NCBI GenBank assembly: GCA_030627225.1
Contig: DAOUSM010000080.1
Location: forward strand, 1-5,089
Reading direction: 5' to 3'
Length of the DNA: 5,089 bases
From: Candidatus Bathyarchaeota archaeon
GTDB taxonomy: Archaea > Thermoproteota > Bathyarchaeia > Bathyarchaeales > Bathycorpusculaceae
Shown here: positions 1 to 4,565 of the stretch, piece after piece
Numbering within the stretch: the first letter of the stretch is position 1
Layout: every line of letters starts with the position of its first letter
Notes under the pieces: generated by a model
The model's database searches: none
What the model was told of the DNA's origin: nothing
What the model saw: the letters and a program-made list of their open reading frames with translations, nothing else
Translations under genes and position numbers: made by a program

Positions 1-126
1 ACAACAGCTTATACGTATCGCCTCAAATACATAAAAACCTATTGGAACATGCTAGAACGTGCGGAAAAAAGGGAGCGCGTGGGAATATCTCCAATACCCT
101 GTCTAAACCTGAAGTTTAGTGGATAA
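1..126 (+). CDS. Possible C-terminal end of an unrecognised protein, cut by left edge
   Basis: Frame 1 is open from the first base of the window to a TAA at 124-126, giving 41 residues. They include a lysine/arginine-rich stretch with a helical look (LKYIKTYWNMLERAEKRERV) and a tail PIPCLNLKFSG. I do not recognise a family. The frame ends 16 bases before the stop codon of the minus-strand methyltransferase, so the two would be convergent, which is a normal arrangement for this compact window. Caution is needed because frame 3 is also open as far as a TAG at 117-119, and a 41-residue open frame can occur by chance. The codons used are ordinary for the window. I prefer frame 1 because its product has a plausible amphipathic helix, but only the sequence to the left can settle it. 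Confidence 0.4.
   Translation, partial: TTAYTYRLKYIKTYWNMLERAEKRERVGISPIPCLNLKFSG
65..70 (-). terminator. T6 tract, possible terminator for the methyltransferase gene
   Basis: On the minus strand this reads as six consecutive T, about 70 bases past the methyltransferase stop codon. Archaeal transcription commonly ends at T-rich tracts without needing a hairpin. It lies antisense to the left-edge open frame. It is weak evidence, because a single T6 run is not diagnostic. Confidence 0.25.
103..119. repeat. Short inverted repeat (6-bp stem, 5-base loop)
   Basis: CTAAAC at 103-108 and GTTTAG at 114-119 are exact inverted copies around a 5-base loop. The pair covers the last codons of the left-edge open frame and lies just beyond the methyltransferase stop on the other strand. 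It could be a transcript-end hairpin for either gene. There is no T-run directly after it in either direction, so an intrinsic-terminator reading is not secure. A second pair, GAGCGC (73-78) and GCGCTC (133-138), encloses it. Confidence 0.4.
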
Positions 127-142
127 TTCGAGGCGCTCGGCA

Positions 143-769
143 TCATAGAAACCTAGGAATAAACCGTCCAGTCTTCTTCTGATACTCCACATATTCATCA
201 CCAAAACGCTCCACCAAAAGCCTTTCCTCCTCAAAAGTAACACGGAAGTATCCGGGAATCGCGACTAAGGGAAAAAGCGTAAACAAGTTGGACCATAAAA
301 AGAAGAGACCGAAAAACATAAGGAAATAGCCGAGATAAGAGGGATGCCGCACATAACGGTACGGACCCCAAGTGACAAGCCTTTGGTCCTCGGGCATCTC
401 CCACGAAACGGCATATCGACCTCGAACAACCACGCTCCAGATGAAGAGGAAATACCCGAATGATGTTAAAACTAAGCCTAGAATTTGCATGTGAGACATG
501 AATGGAACCTGGAAGTGAAAAGGAAAAACACATAGCATGGAAATGAGACCGGTGAAAACAAGAAACGGATACGAGAACGCTTCTAAAAAGTAAACTATTG
601 TTCCAACAGCGGCTAGACCTACAATAAAACCTGGGGGGCGTTCAACTTCTGCAAAGGTCTTCACGCCGCTCCTACGCTTATGAACCTTTAAAATGTTATG
701 TAAATTAACTGAAAAGAAACATCCTATGCAAACGAGGAGAAAAATGGCCACAGCAGTTTCAGCTAGCAT
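143..769 (-). CDS. Integral-membrane methyltransferase, ICMT/PEMT-like
   Basis: With the start chosen here this is a 208-residue polytopic membrane protein of the isoprenylcysteine carboxyl methyltransferase / phospholipid methyltransferase superfamily. These enzymes transfer a methyl group from S-adenosylmethionine to a lipid-linked or hydrophobic substrate at the membrane. Hydrophobic segments lie near residues 2-23, 48-65, 68-84, 94-115 and 146-177. The family signature is clear at the C-terminal side: GPYRYVRHPSYLG (about 135-147), then EEERLL (180-185) and FGDEYVEYQ (189-197), ending GRFIPRFL. The R-H-P and paired acidic residues form the cofactor site in characterised relatives. The frame extends upstream to a GTG at 833-835 (230 residues), but I prefer the ATG at 767-769: it begins directly at the first membrane segment and lies 28 bases from the centre of a strong TATA box, giving a leaderless message. 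The longer form would code through that box. The substrate cannot be told from sequence; an isoprenylated protein is only one option, and a lipid or quinone-like molecule is as likely. Confidence 0.88.
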   Translation of the reverse strand: MLAETAVAIFLLVCIGCFFSVNLHNILKVHKRRSGVKTFAEVERPPGFIVGLAAVGTIVYFLEAFSYPFLVFTGLISMLCVFPFHFQVPFMSHMQILGLVLTSFGYFLFIWSVVVRGRYAVSWEMPEDQRLVTWGPYRYVRHPSYLGYFLMFFGLFFLWSNLFTLFPLVAIPGYFRVTFEEERLLVERFGDEYVEYQKKTGRFIPRFL

Positions 770-787
770 GTTTGAAAATGACGAATG

Positions 788-806
788 TAGCCTTTTATAA
801 AGGCTA
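788..806 (-). promoter_or_regulatory. TATA box inside a perfect inverted repeat, methyltransferase promoter
   Basis: TAGCCTTT (788-795) and AAAGGCTA (799-806) are exact inverted copies around TAT. Read on the minus strand the centre is TTTATAAAA, a good archaeal TATA box. Its centre is 28 bases from the first base of the ATG at 769, the spacing expected between a TATA box and the transcription start, so the message is probably leaderless. The dyad around the TATA box would suit a dimeric regulator that blocks TBP, which is inference. A second A/T-rich patch at 816-827 is a weaker alternative. Confidence 0.6.
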
Positions 807-867
807 TGCAAAGGATAAGTTTTTAATCGCAACACCCTTCATAATGATAGAAATAATTTGCTGAATT

Positions 868-1422
868 CTATAGACCTATTTCTGCAGCGTAATTTTTCAG
901 TCCATTCAAAGCAATTTCAAAGAATTTCTCACTTGGAACCCCAATCTTCTCGCAGAACAGAATTCTTTCTCTGTCCGCTCCTCTCGCAAAATCTTTATCC
1001 TTAAACTTCTTTTTCACAGTCCTAATCCTCACCTCTGCCAGCTTCTTCGAAGGCATTACTAAAGCACAAGCAACCAATAGACCTGAAATAGAATCGCAAG
1101 CAATTAGGGCTTTTTCCATTCTGGTTTCTGGCATAACGTTGGTATTCTCAAAATTGTGGGCTTTAATGGCTCTGATGATCTCCGTGGAAACCAGCCCTTT
1201 TAAGATTTCTTCAGCCAGAATGCCGTGCTTCTCCCATGCGCCTTCCGTTCTTTCATAATCAACATCATGTAGCAAGCCAGTTAACCCCCAGATGTCTTCA
1301 TCTTCTTCGAAGTATTTGGCTAGACTCCTCATGATAGCTTCTACGGCAAGCATGTGGTAAACAATGTTTCTTTTCGTGACGTTCTTATTGACAAGGTTAA
1401 GGGCTTCCTCTCTCGTTAACAT
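868..1422 (-). CDS. HD-domain metal-dependent phosphohydrolase
   Basis: This is a 184-residue single-domain protein of the HD/HDIG superfamily. The metal-binding set is in order: H23, the HD pair H52-D53 within GLLHDVDYE, H66, H89, and D110 within ACDSISGLL. Such enzymes use one or two divalent metals to cleave phosphate esters, often of nucleotides; small stand-alone members like this are common in archaea and mostly have no assigned substrate. No signal peptide or membrane segment is visible, so it should be cytoplasmic. The C-terminal third is lysine-rich (KKLAEVRIRTVKKKFKDKDFARG). The ATG at 1420-1422 is preceded by GGTGA at 1427-1431 and a TATA box around 1455-1462, supporting this start. 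It sits 53 bases downstream of the radical SAM gene and upstream of the methyltransferase on the same strand. A shared pathway is possible but not shown. Confidence 0.85.
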   Translation of the reverse strand: MLTREEALNLVNKNVTKRNIVYHMLAVEAIMRSLAKYFEEDEDIWGLTGLLHDVDYERTEGAWEKHGILAEEILKGLVSTEIIRAIKAHNFENTNVMPETRMEKALIACDSISGLLVACALVMPSKKLAEVRIRTVKKKFKDKDFARGADRERILFCEKIGVPSEKFFEIALNGLKNYAAEIGL

Positions 1423-1426
1423 AACG

Positions 1427-1462
1427 TCACCTAAACCCTTTATGCAGCCATCCCCTTTATAA
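1427..1462 (-). promoter_or_regulatory. TATA box and ribosome site of the HD-hydrolase gene
   Basis: Minus-strand TTATAAAG (1455-1462) is preceded by purine-rich AGAAG, which could act as a BRE. A start of transcription about 26 bases on, near 1432, would leave a leader of about 10 bases containing GGTGA (1427-1431), four bases before the ATG. The element fits into the 53-base gap after the radical SAM stop codon, implying that the hydrolase can be transcribed independently of the gene before it. Confidence 0.55.
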
Positions 1463-1475
1463 CTTCTTTACGTTA

Positions 1476-2381
1476 TTATTCAAGTTCTCCGTACATCTGG
1501 TCCGGAACCAGCATGTCTGGATGCTTCTTTCGCAGCATGCAGCGTGCAGCATAGCATAAGTGGCATGCATCAGCGTAGGCTTCATCATGAGGTAAATTGA
1601 ACTTCTCGACTAATGCTGCTGGACCACCACGAATTAAGGGCTCAAGAATCGGATTCTCATAGGGATTATATTCCTCAATTATTTTTGAGAAAGGTTTCCG
1701 CCAAGCGTTGCCAATTGATATGCCTTGGCAGATGTGTACATACCCGAAAGGGTCTATGTGAACTCTTTCTTGATTAGTGAAGTCTTCGTATGGACATTTC
1801 GTGAATTCACGCCAAGGCTTTTTGCTTGCCTTGTCAATTAGTTTTGAGGATGCTCTGCCTCGATACATTAATTCCCATAAATCCACTTTTGCTCCTTCAA
1901 TTTCACTGGGGCATGGAACCTCTGCCTTCGGATATTTGACGGCAATTATCCCAACCTTTATGTTTAAAGCGTTTGCAGCTTTAACAGCGTTTTTCGCATC
2001 TTCAATTTCCCAACTTTCTCCATGGTAAAGGTCGCTGCTTAAGCTCAATTCGACATCTTTGGCTTCAGCTATTGGGAGGAGCCATTCTATGGCGTCTTCT
2101 GGACAACTGGCCCAGTAACAATTTGAGAGAATCTCCACATGGAAACCTAGCTTAACGGCCTCCTCAACCGCCCTAAGCATAATTGGATAATATAAGAATG
2201 GTTCGCCTCCCTCTATTGAAACGTAATCTACGGTTCCCAGATTCTTCGCTTCCGCAAGTATGTTCCTTATTTGTTTAATGGTGAACACGCCTTTGACCTT
2301 TGGGCTACCCCAAACAAAGCAGTGATCACATTCCAAGTCGCATCTATAAGTTAGAAGGAAATGGACACCTTTCAATTTCAA
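1476..2381 (-). CDS. Radical SAM protein with C-terminal cysteine cluster
   Basis: A 301-residue radical SAM enzyme. The 4Fe-4S/SAM motif CxxxCxxC is C14, C18 and C21 (CDLECDHC), followed by the SAM-contacting GGEP motif at 58-61. The N-terminal length before the first cysteine is normal. The C-terminal part has more cysteines, C196, C218, C273, C276 and C281 (ACHLCYAARC), arranged like a SPASM/twitch-type auxiliary cluster site, and ends in PDQMYGELE. C88 and C93 are additional. SPASM-type enzymes often modify peptides or proteins, but I see no precursor peptide nearby and do not assign a reaction. The start is TTG at 2381: an in-frame TGA lies immediately before it, GGTG at 2389-2392 has a 7-base spacing, and the first in-frame ATG (residue 68) falls after the cluster motif. 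A second TTG at codon 3 is the only near alternative. The gene is divergent from the flippase-like gene and leads the run of three minus-strand genes. Confidence 0.9.
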   Translation of the reverse strand: MKLKGVHFLLTYRCDLECDHCFVWGSPKVKGVFTIKQIRNILAEAKNLGTVDYVSIEGGEPFLYYPIMLRAVEEAVKLGFHVEILSNCYWASCPEDAIEWLLPIAEAKDVELSLSSDLYHGESWEIEDAKNAVKAANALNIKVGIIAVKYPKAEVPCPSEIEGAKVDLWELMYRGRASSKLIDKASKKPWREFTKCPYEDFTNQERVHIDPFGYVHICQGISIGNAWRKPFSKIIEEYNPYENPILEPLIRGGPAALVEKFNLPHDEAYADACHLCYAARCMLRKKHPDMLVPDQMYGELE

Positions 2382-2416
2382 TCAGCAGCACCGTTTAACA
2401 TTACACGCTTAATCAT
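2378..2416 (-). other. Possible 12-codon leader ORF overlapping the radical SAM start
   Basis: An ATG at 2414-2416 opens a 12-codon frame (MIKRVMLNGAAD) whose TGA at 2378-2380 overlaps the TTG start of the radical SAM gene (TTGA, two bases shared). This geometry would allow ribosomes ending the small frame to restart on the TTG. There is no ribosome site before the small ATG, and whether the message includes it depends on which TATA box is used. It is as likely to be chance as a real leader peptide. Confidence 0.25.
2389..2392 (-). promoter_or_regulatory. Ribosome binding site GGTG that supports the TTG start
   Basis: Minus-strand GGTG lies seven bases before the TTG at 2381. It matches the anti-Shine-Dalgarno core of archaeal 16S rRNA and is the main support for using the non-ATG codon as the start of the radical SAM protein. 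Confidence 0.5.
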
Positions 2417-2422
2417 AGTTAA

Positions 2423-2432
2423 ATCTTAAGAT
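2423..2432. repeat. 10-base perfect palindrome in the divergent promoter region
   Basis: ATCTTAAGAT is its own reverse complement and sits between the oppositely oriented radical SAM and flippase-like genes, close to A/T-rich sequence that could act as the radical SAM TATA box (2417-2425). A regulator site is possible; A/T-rich palindromes of this length also arise by chance. Confidence 0.3.
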
Positions 2433-2456
2433 AGAGAATCACAGGCGGATATGGAC

Positions 2457-2468
2457 AAAATATATTAA
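2457..2468. promoter_or_regulatory. TATA box, possibly bidirectional
   Basis: AAAATATATTA is a strong archaeal TATA-like element. For the plus-strand flippase gene it predicts a transcript start near 2488 and a leader of about 24 bases that contains the ribosome site AGGTG. The element is nearly symmetric, so on the minus strand it could also drive the radical SAM gene, with a start near 2435 and a leader of about 54 bases containing the 12-codon frame. The plus-strand role is well supported by position; the minus-strand role is a guess. Confidence 0.55.
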
Positions 2469-2497
2469 CTATGTTGAAGCCTTTTGCTTTCATCGTT

Positions 2498-2502
2498 AGG
2501 TG
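2498..2502 (+). promoter_or_regulatory. Ribosome binding site AGGTG that decides the flippase start
   Basis: AGGTG lies nine bases before the ATG at 2512. Another ATG at 2508 overlaps this start region but is in a different frame, so the ATG at 2512, which opens the long frame, is taken as the start. Confidence 0.55.
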
Positions 2503-2511
2503 TAGGCATGC

Positions 2512-3594
2512 ATGGCTTCAAAGAGATTTCAAGTCTCATGGAAAACTGTTCTGTTGCCAGTGATTGGCCTGTTAGCTTTCTTCTTATATCTTTACATTTT
2601 TAATGTGGATATTCCAATAATAATAGCGACTGTTCAAGGCATCAACCTTTCCCTTTATTTCTTGGCAATTGCCGTCCTCATGCTTGAAACTTTTTTCTTC
2701 GCTGTGTCATGGCGTTCTCTGTTAAACTTTCTTTCAGTGAAACTTTCGGCTGTGAAATCTTTTCTTTATGTTTGGTTTGGAATTTTTATGGACATACTGA
2801 TTCCAGCTGAATCAATAAGCGGCGAGATTTCGAGGATATATTTGGTTACAAGAGAGCAGAATGGGACAAGCGGGAAGGTTGTTGCCTCCCTTGTTGTTCA
2901 TAGGCTAATGGGTATGGGCATAAATATTGGAGGTTTGCTTATAGGCACGTTTGCCTTATTCATGGGAAAGCATGTTAATGGTTTTGTGCTAAACTTGACG
3001 TTATTTCTTATAGTTGTAACGATGATTTTTCTTGTGCTGCTGATTCTTTTATGTGTTAAGGAAAAGTGGATGCTGAGAATTATTGACGCTGTAATAAGGT
3101 TTGTGGAACATGTTGGTCGAGGGCGATGGAACCTAACCAAGGTTAGAGAAGATGTGGTTAGGGCGGCAAGGATGTTTCATAGCTCGATGAGGGAGTTTGG
3201 ACGTGCCCCAAAAGCGCTTTTCACGTCGCTGCTTTTCTATGTTCTTGCATGGCTTCTAAGTTTAGGGGCAGCCTATCTCGTGTTCTCGTCCATAGGATTT
3301 TCAATTCATTGGGGCATTATAATCATAACATATTCGATAGTGGCTGCTGTGAAGGCTATCCCCTTAGGTGTTCCGTTTGAGGCTGGGCTTCCTGAAATAG
3401 CAATGTCAACCTTATACATTTGGATGGGTGTCCCGCCTGAAGTGAGCGCAACGGCAACAATTTTGGATAGAATTTTGACGGTATGGCTTAGGTTTTTCAT
3501 AGGATTCGGGGTGCAACAATGGCTTGGGATAAAAGCCATGTGGGTGATGAACACGAACTATAAAGTTGCCATATCCGAAACGGAAAAAACCTAA
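2512..3594 (+). CDS. Flippase-like integral membrane protein, UPF0104/LPG synthase TM family
   Basis: A 360-residue polytopic membrane protein of the lysylphosphatidylglycerol synthase transmembrane / UPF0104 family. About eight hydrophobic segments are visible, near residues 12-30, 46-71, 80-98, 135-152, 157-182, 236-260, 265-285 and 315-340, with a charged loop at 183-234. Family hallmarks include the polar motif PAESISGEISRIY (98-110), VVHRLMGMGIN (128-138), and the late block VPFEAGLPE (287-295) followed by GVPPEVSATATILDRILTVW (306-325). In MprF this region moves lipids across the membrane; stand-alone archaeal members are often near glycosyltransferases and are thought to translocate lipid-linked molecules. 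There is no aminoacyl-transfer domain here, so it is not a lysyl-phosphatidylglycerol synthase, and no glycosyltransferase is seen in the window. Length is normal for the stand-alone family. It has its own promoter and lies 38 bases before the acetyltransferase. Confidence 0.85.
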   Translation: MASKRFQVSWKTVLLPVIGLLAFFLYLYIFNVDIPIIIATVQGINLSLYFLAIAVLMLETFFFAVSWRSLLNFLSVKLSAVKSFLYVWFGIFMDILIPAESISGEISRIYLVTREQNGTSGKVVASLVVHRLMGMGINIGGLLIGTFALFMGKHVNGFVLNLTLFLIVVTMIFLVLLILLCVKEKWMLRIIDAVIRFVEHVGRGRWNLTKVREDVVRAARMFHSSMREFGRAPKALFTSLLFYVLAWLLSLGAAYLVFSSIGFSIHWGIIIITYSIVAAVKAIPLGVPFEAGLPEIAMSTLYIWMGVPPEVSATATILDRILTVWLRFFIGFGVQQWLGIKAMWVMNTNYKVAISETEKT

Positions 3595-3632
3595 ATTTAG
3601 CCTCATCTCAAGTTAAATTAAAGATGTCTTAA

Positions 3633-4085
3633 ATGTCTGCGAAAATAGAGGAAACATCAATCAAACATTTGGATAGGCTGTATGAAATTGAGACAGAATG
3701 TTTTGAAACCGAAGCATTTACTAAGCAGCAAATCGCCTATTTGCTGACCGATTACAATTCTGTAGGCTTAGTTGCTAAGGTGAATGGCGAAATTGCAGGT
3801 TTTATCATAGGTAAAGTATATGCAAATGGAAAGTCAGCAACCGGACATATACTTACAATAGATGTTTCACCAAAGCATCGCCGAAGGGGCATTGGACTGA
3901 AGCTTCTACACGAAATTGAGAAAGCATTCACGGATAAAGGTGTTAAGATATGTTGCTTGGAGGCGCGAGAGGACAACATTGCAGCGTTAAATCTCTACCG
4001 AAAGCATGGATACAAGATTGTTGGAAGACTCAAAAATTACTATGGGAGTGCCAACGGAGTATGTCTTAGAAAGGTGTTAACTTAG
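3633..4085 (+). CDS. rimI: RimI/Ard1-like GNAT N-acetyltransferase
   Basis: A 150-residue single-domain GNAT acetyltransferase closest in pattern to RimI/archaeal Ard1, which acetylate the N-terminal amino group of proteins using acetyl-CoA. The acetyl-CoA pyrophosphate loop is HRRRGIG (82-88; R83-x-x-G86-x-G88) after the strand HILTIDVSP (72-80). The C-terminal signature is EAREDNIAALNLYRKHGY (110-127), and KNYYG (134-138) holds the tyrosine usually found near the active site. Length and domain layout are typical and it is cytoplasmic. The ATG at 3633 directly follows an in-frame TAA, so the start cannot lie further upstream. There is no good ribosome site; the gene may be read through from the flippase gene 38 bases before, or use a weak A/T-rich element at 3611-3620. 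The 3' end overlaps the opposing DUF296 gene by 9 bases. The gene symbol is by family; whether the target is ribosomal protein S18 or proteins generally cannot be told. Confidence 0.88.
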   Translation: MSAKIEETSIKHLDRLYEIETECFETEAFTKQQIAYLLTDYNSVGLVAKVNGEIAGFIIGKVYANGKSATGHILTIDVSPKHRRRGIGLKLLHEIEKAFTDKGVKICCLEAREDNIAALNLYRKHGYKIVGRLKNYYGSANGVCLRKVLT

Positions 4086-4502
4086 CTTCCACAAATTTAG
4101 TTTCGTTTTTTCGTCGAAAGTCCTCTGCAAATTTATCCCGGTGCCTTCAATTATAACAAGTTCTGCTGTCGCGCCAACAGGTGAACCTTTCATTAAGTGG
4201 CCTCCGAAGGCTTCACCCTTCTCGTTTGAAACAACTATGTGGGGGTGAATCATTATTTCGCCTTTCTCGTTAACTGCTATATTCCCCATGCATGAGGCTA
4301 TTTCTAGGGGGCCGTCTAATTCTATGGATTTGTATTCCCCTTCCTTGTAGTATCCTAAAATTACCTTTTTCAGGCTTCCAATCAAGATGAAGATTCCTGC
4401 TTTTACATTGCTTTCCTCAACCCTTTTCTTAATGGCGTCAGCCAAGTCTTCATCTTCAAATATGCGGGAAAAACAGATTCTCCCGATTTGTCCTTTAAGC
4501 AT
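4077..4502 (-). CDS. DUF296/PPC-domain protein
   Basis: A 141-residue protein that is almost entirely one PPC (DUF296) domain, the fold shared between prokaryotic stand-alone proteins and plant AT-hook proteins. The pattern is clear: an N-terminal GEDL-like EDEDLADAIKK (16-26), VKAGIFILIGSLKKVILGYY (33-52), the histidine pair IHPHIVVS (H86, H88), and GGHLMKGSPVGATAELVI (100-117) with H102. The three histidines form a metal site in solved prokaryotic relatives, which assemble as trimers. No AT-hook is visible, so direct DNA binding is not implied; the biochemical role of the prokaryotic family is not established. The ATG at 4500-4502 has GGAGAGAGG just upstream. The gene is divergent from a small probable DNA-binding protein and overlaps the acetyltransferase tail to tail; the stop TAA at 4077-4079 lies inside the last codons of its neighbour. 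Confidence 0.85.
   Translation of the reverse strand: MLKGQIGRICFSRIFEDEDLADAIKKRVEESNVKAGIFILIGSLKKVILGYYKEGEYKSIELDGPLEIASCMGNIAVNEKGEIMIHPHIVVSNEKGEAFGGHLMKGSPVGATAELVIIEGTGINLQRTFDEKTKLNLWKLS
4106..4111 (+). terminator. T6 tract, candidate terminator for the acetyltransferase transcript
   Basis: Six consecutive T lie 21 bases past the acetyltransferase stop, within the 3' end of the opposing DUF296 gene. TTTCG before and CGAAA after (4101-4105 and 4115-4119) could form a short stem around it. T-rich tracts like this stop archaeal RNA polymerase. The counterpart on the minus strand is a shorter T5 tract at 4032-4036 inside the acetyltransferase gene. Confidence 0.4.
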
Positions 4503-4505
4503 TTT

Positions 4506-4514
4506 CCTCTCTCC
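4506..4514 (-). promoter_or_regulatory. Purine-rich ribosome binding site of the DUF296 gene
   Basis: Minus-strand GGAGAGAGG ends three bases before the ATG at 4502, with its GGAG core eight bases away. An ATG at 4514-4516 overlaps the site but is out of frame, so the ATG at 4500-4502 is the start. Confidence 0.6.
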
Positions 4515-4529
4515 ATGTGCTTCTTAACA

Positions 4530-4550
4530 GATTTATCATTTAAAATTTTT
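4530..4550. promoter_or_regulatory. A/T-rich divergent promoter core
   Basis: This almost pure A/T block lies between the DUF296 start (4502) and the likely start of the plus-strand small protein. On the minus strand TTTTAAATG (4539-4547) predicts a transcript start near 4517, giving a short leader that contains the ribosome site. On the plus strand CATTTAAAAT or ATTTATC could serve the small protein. The near-symmetric sequence suggests one region driving both genes, so their expression may be linked. Confidence 0.45.
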
Positions 4551-4565
4551 AGTGGCTTTGACCGT

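Noticed and set aside
73..138. A tRNA-like outline: complementary ends GAGCGC/GCGCTC with TTCGA before the 3' end
   Set aside because: The 3' half of a T-stem is missing between TTCGA and the closing strand, the end pairing is 6 bp rather than 7, and no anticodon arm of the right size can be drawn.
132..154. Box C-like ATGATG on the minus strand, considered as a C/D guide RNA
   Set aside because: The box C is imperfect and no CTGA box D is found at a suitable distance on that strand.
231..533. 100-codon open frame on the minus strand
   Set aside because: It lies wholly inside the methyltransferase gene in another frame, and the methyltransferase frame carries clear family motifs.
1777..2028. 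83-codon open frame on the plus strand
   Set aside because: Antisense to the radical SAM gene, no ribosome site, no recognisable features.
2382..2511. A RiPP precursor peptide for the radical SAM enzyme
   Set aside because: Only a 12-codon frame without cysteines or a leader/core pattern is present in the gap, so it does not look like a precursor substrate.
2898..3606. Three minus-strand open frames opposite the flippase-like gene
   Set aside because: They are antisense to a well-supported membrane protein and their products have no domain-like pattern.
3752..3979. 75-codon minus-strand frame opposite the acetyltransferase
   Set aside because: Antisense shadow of a gene with an intact GNAT motif set.
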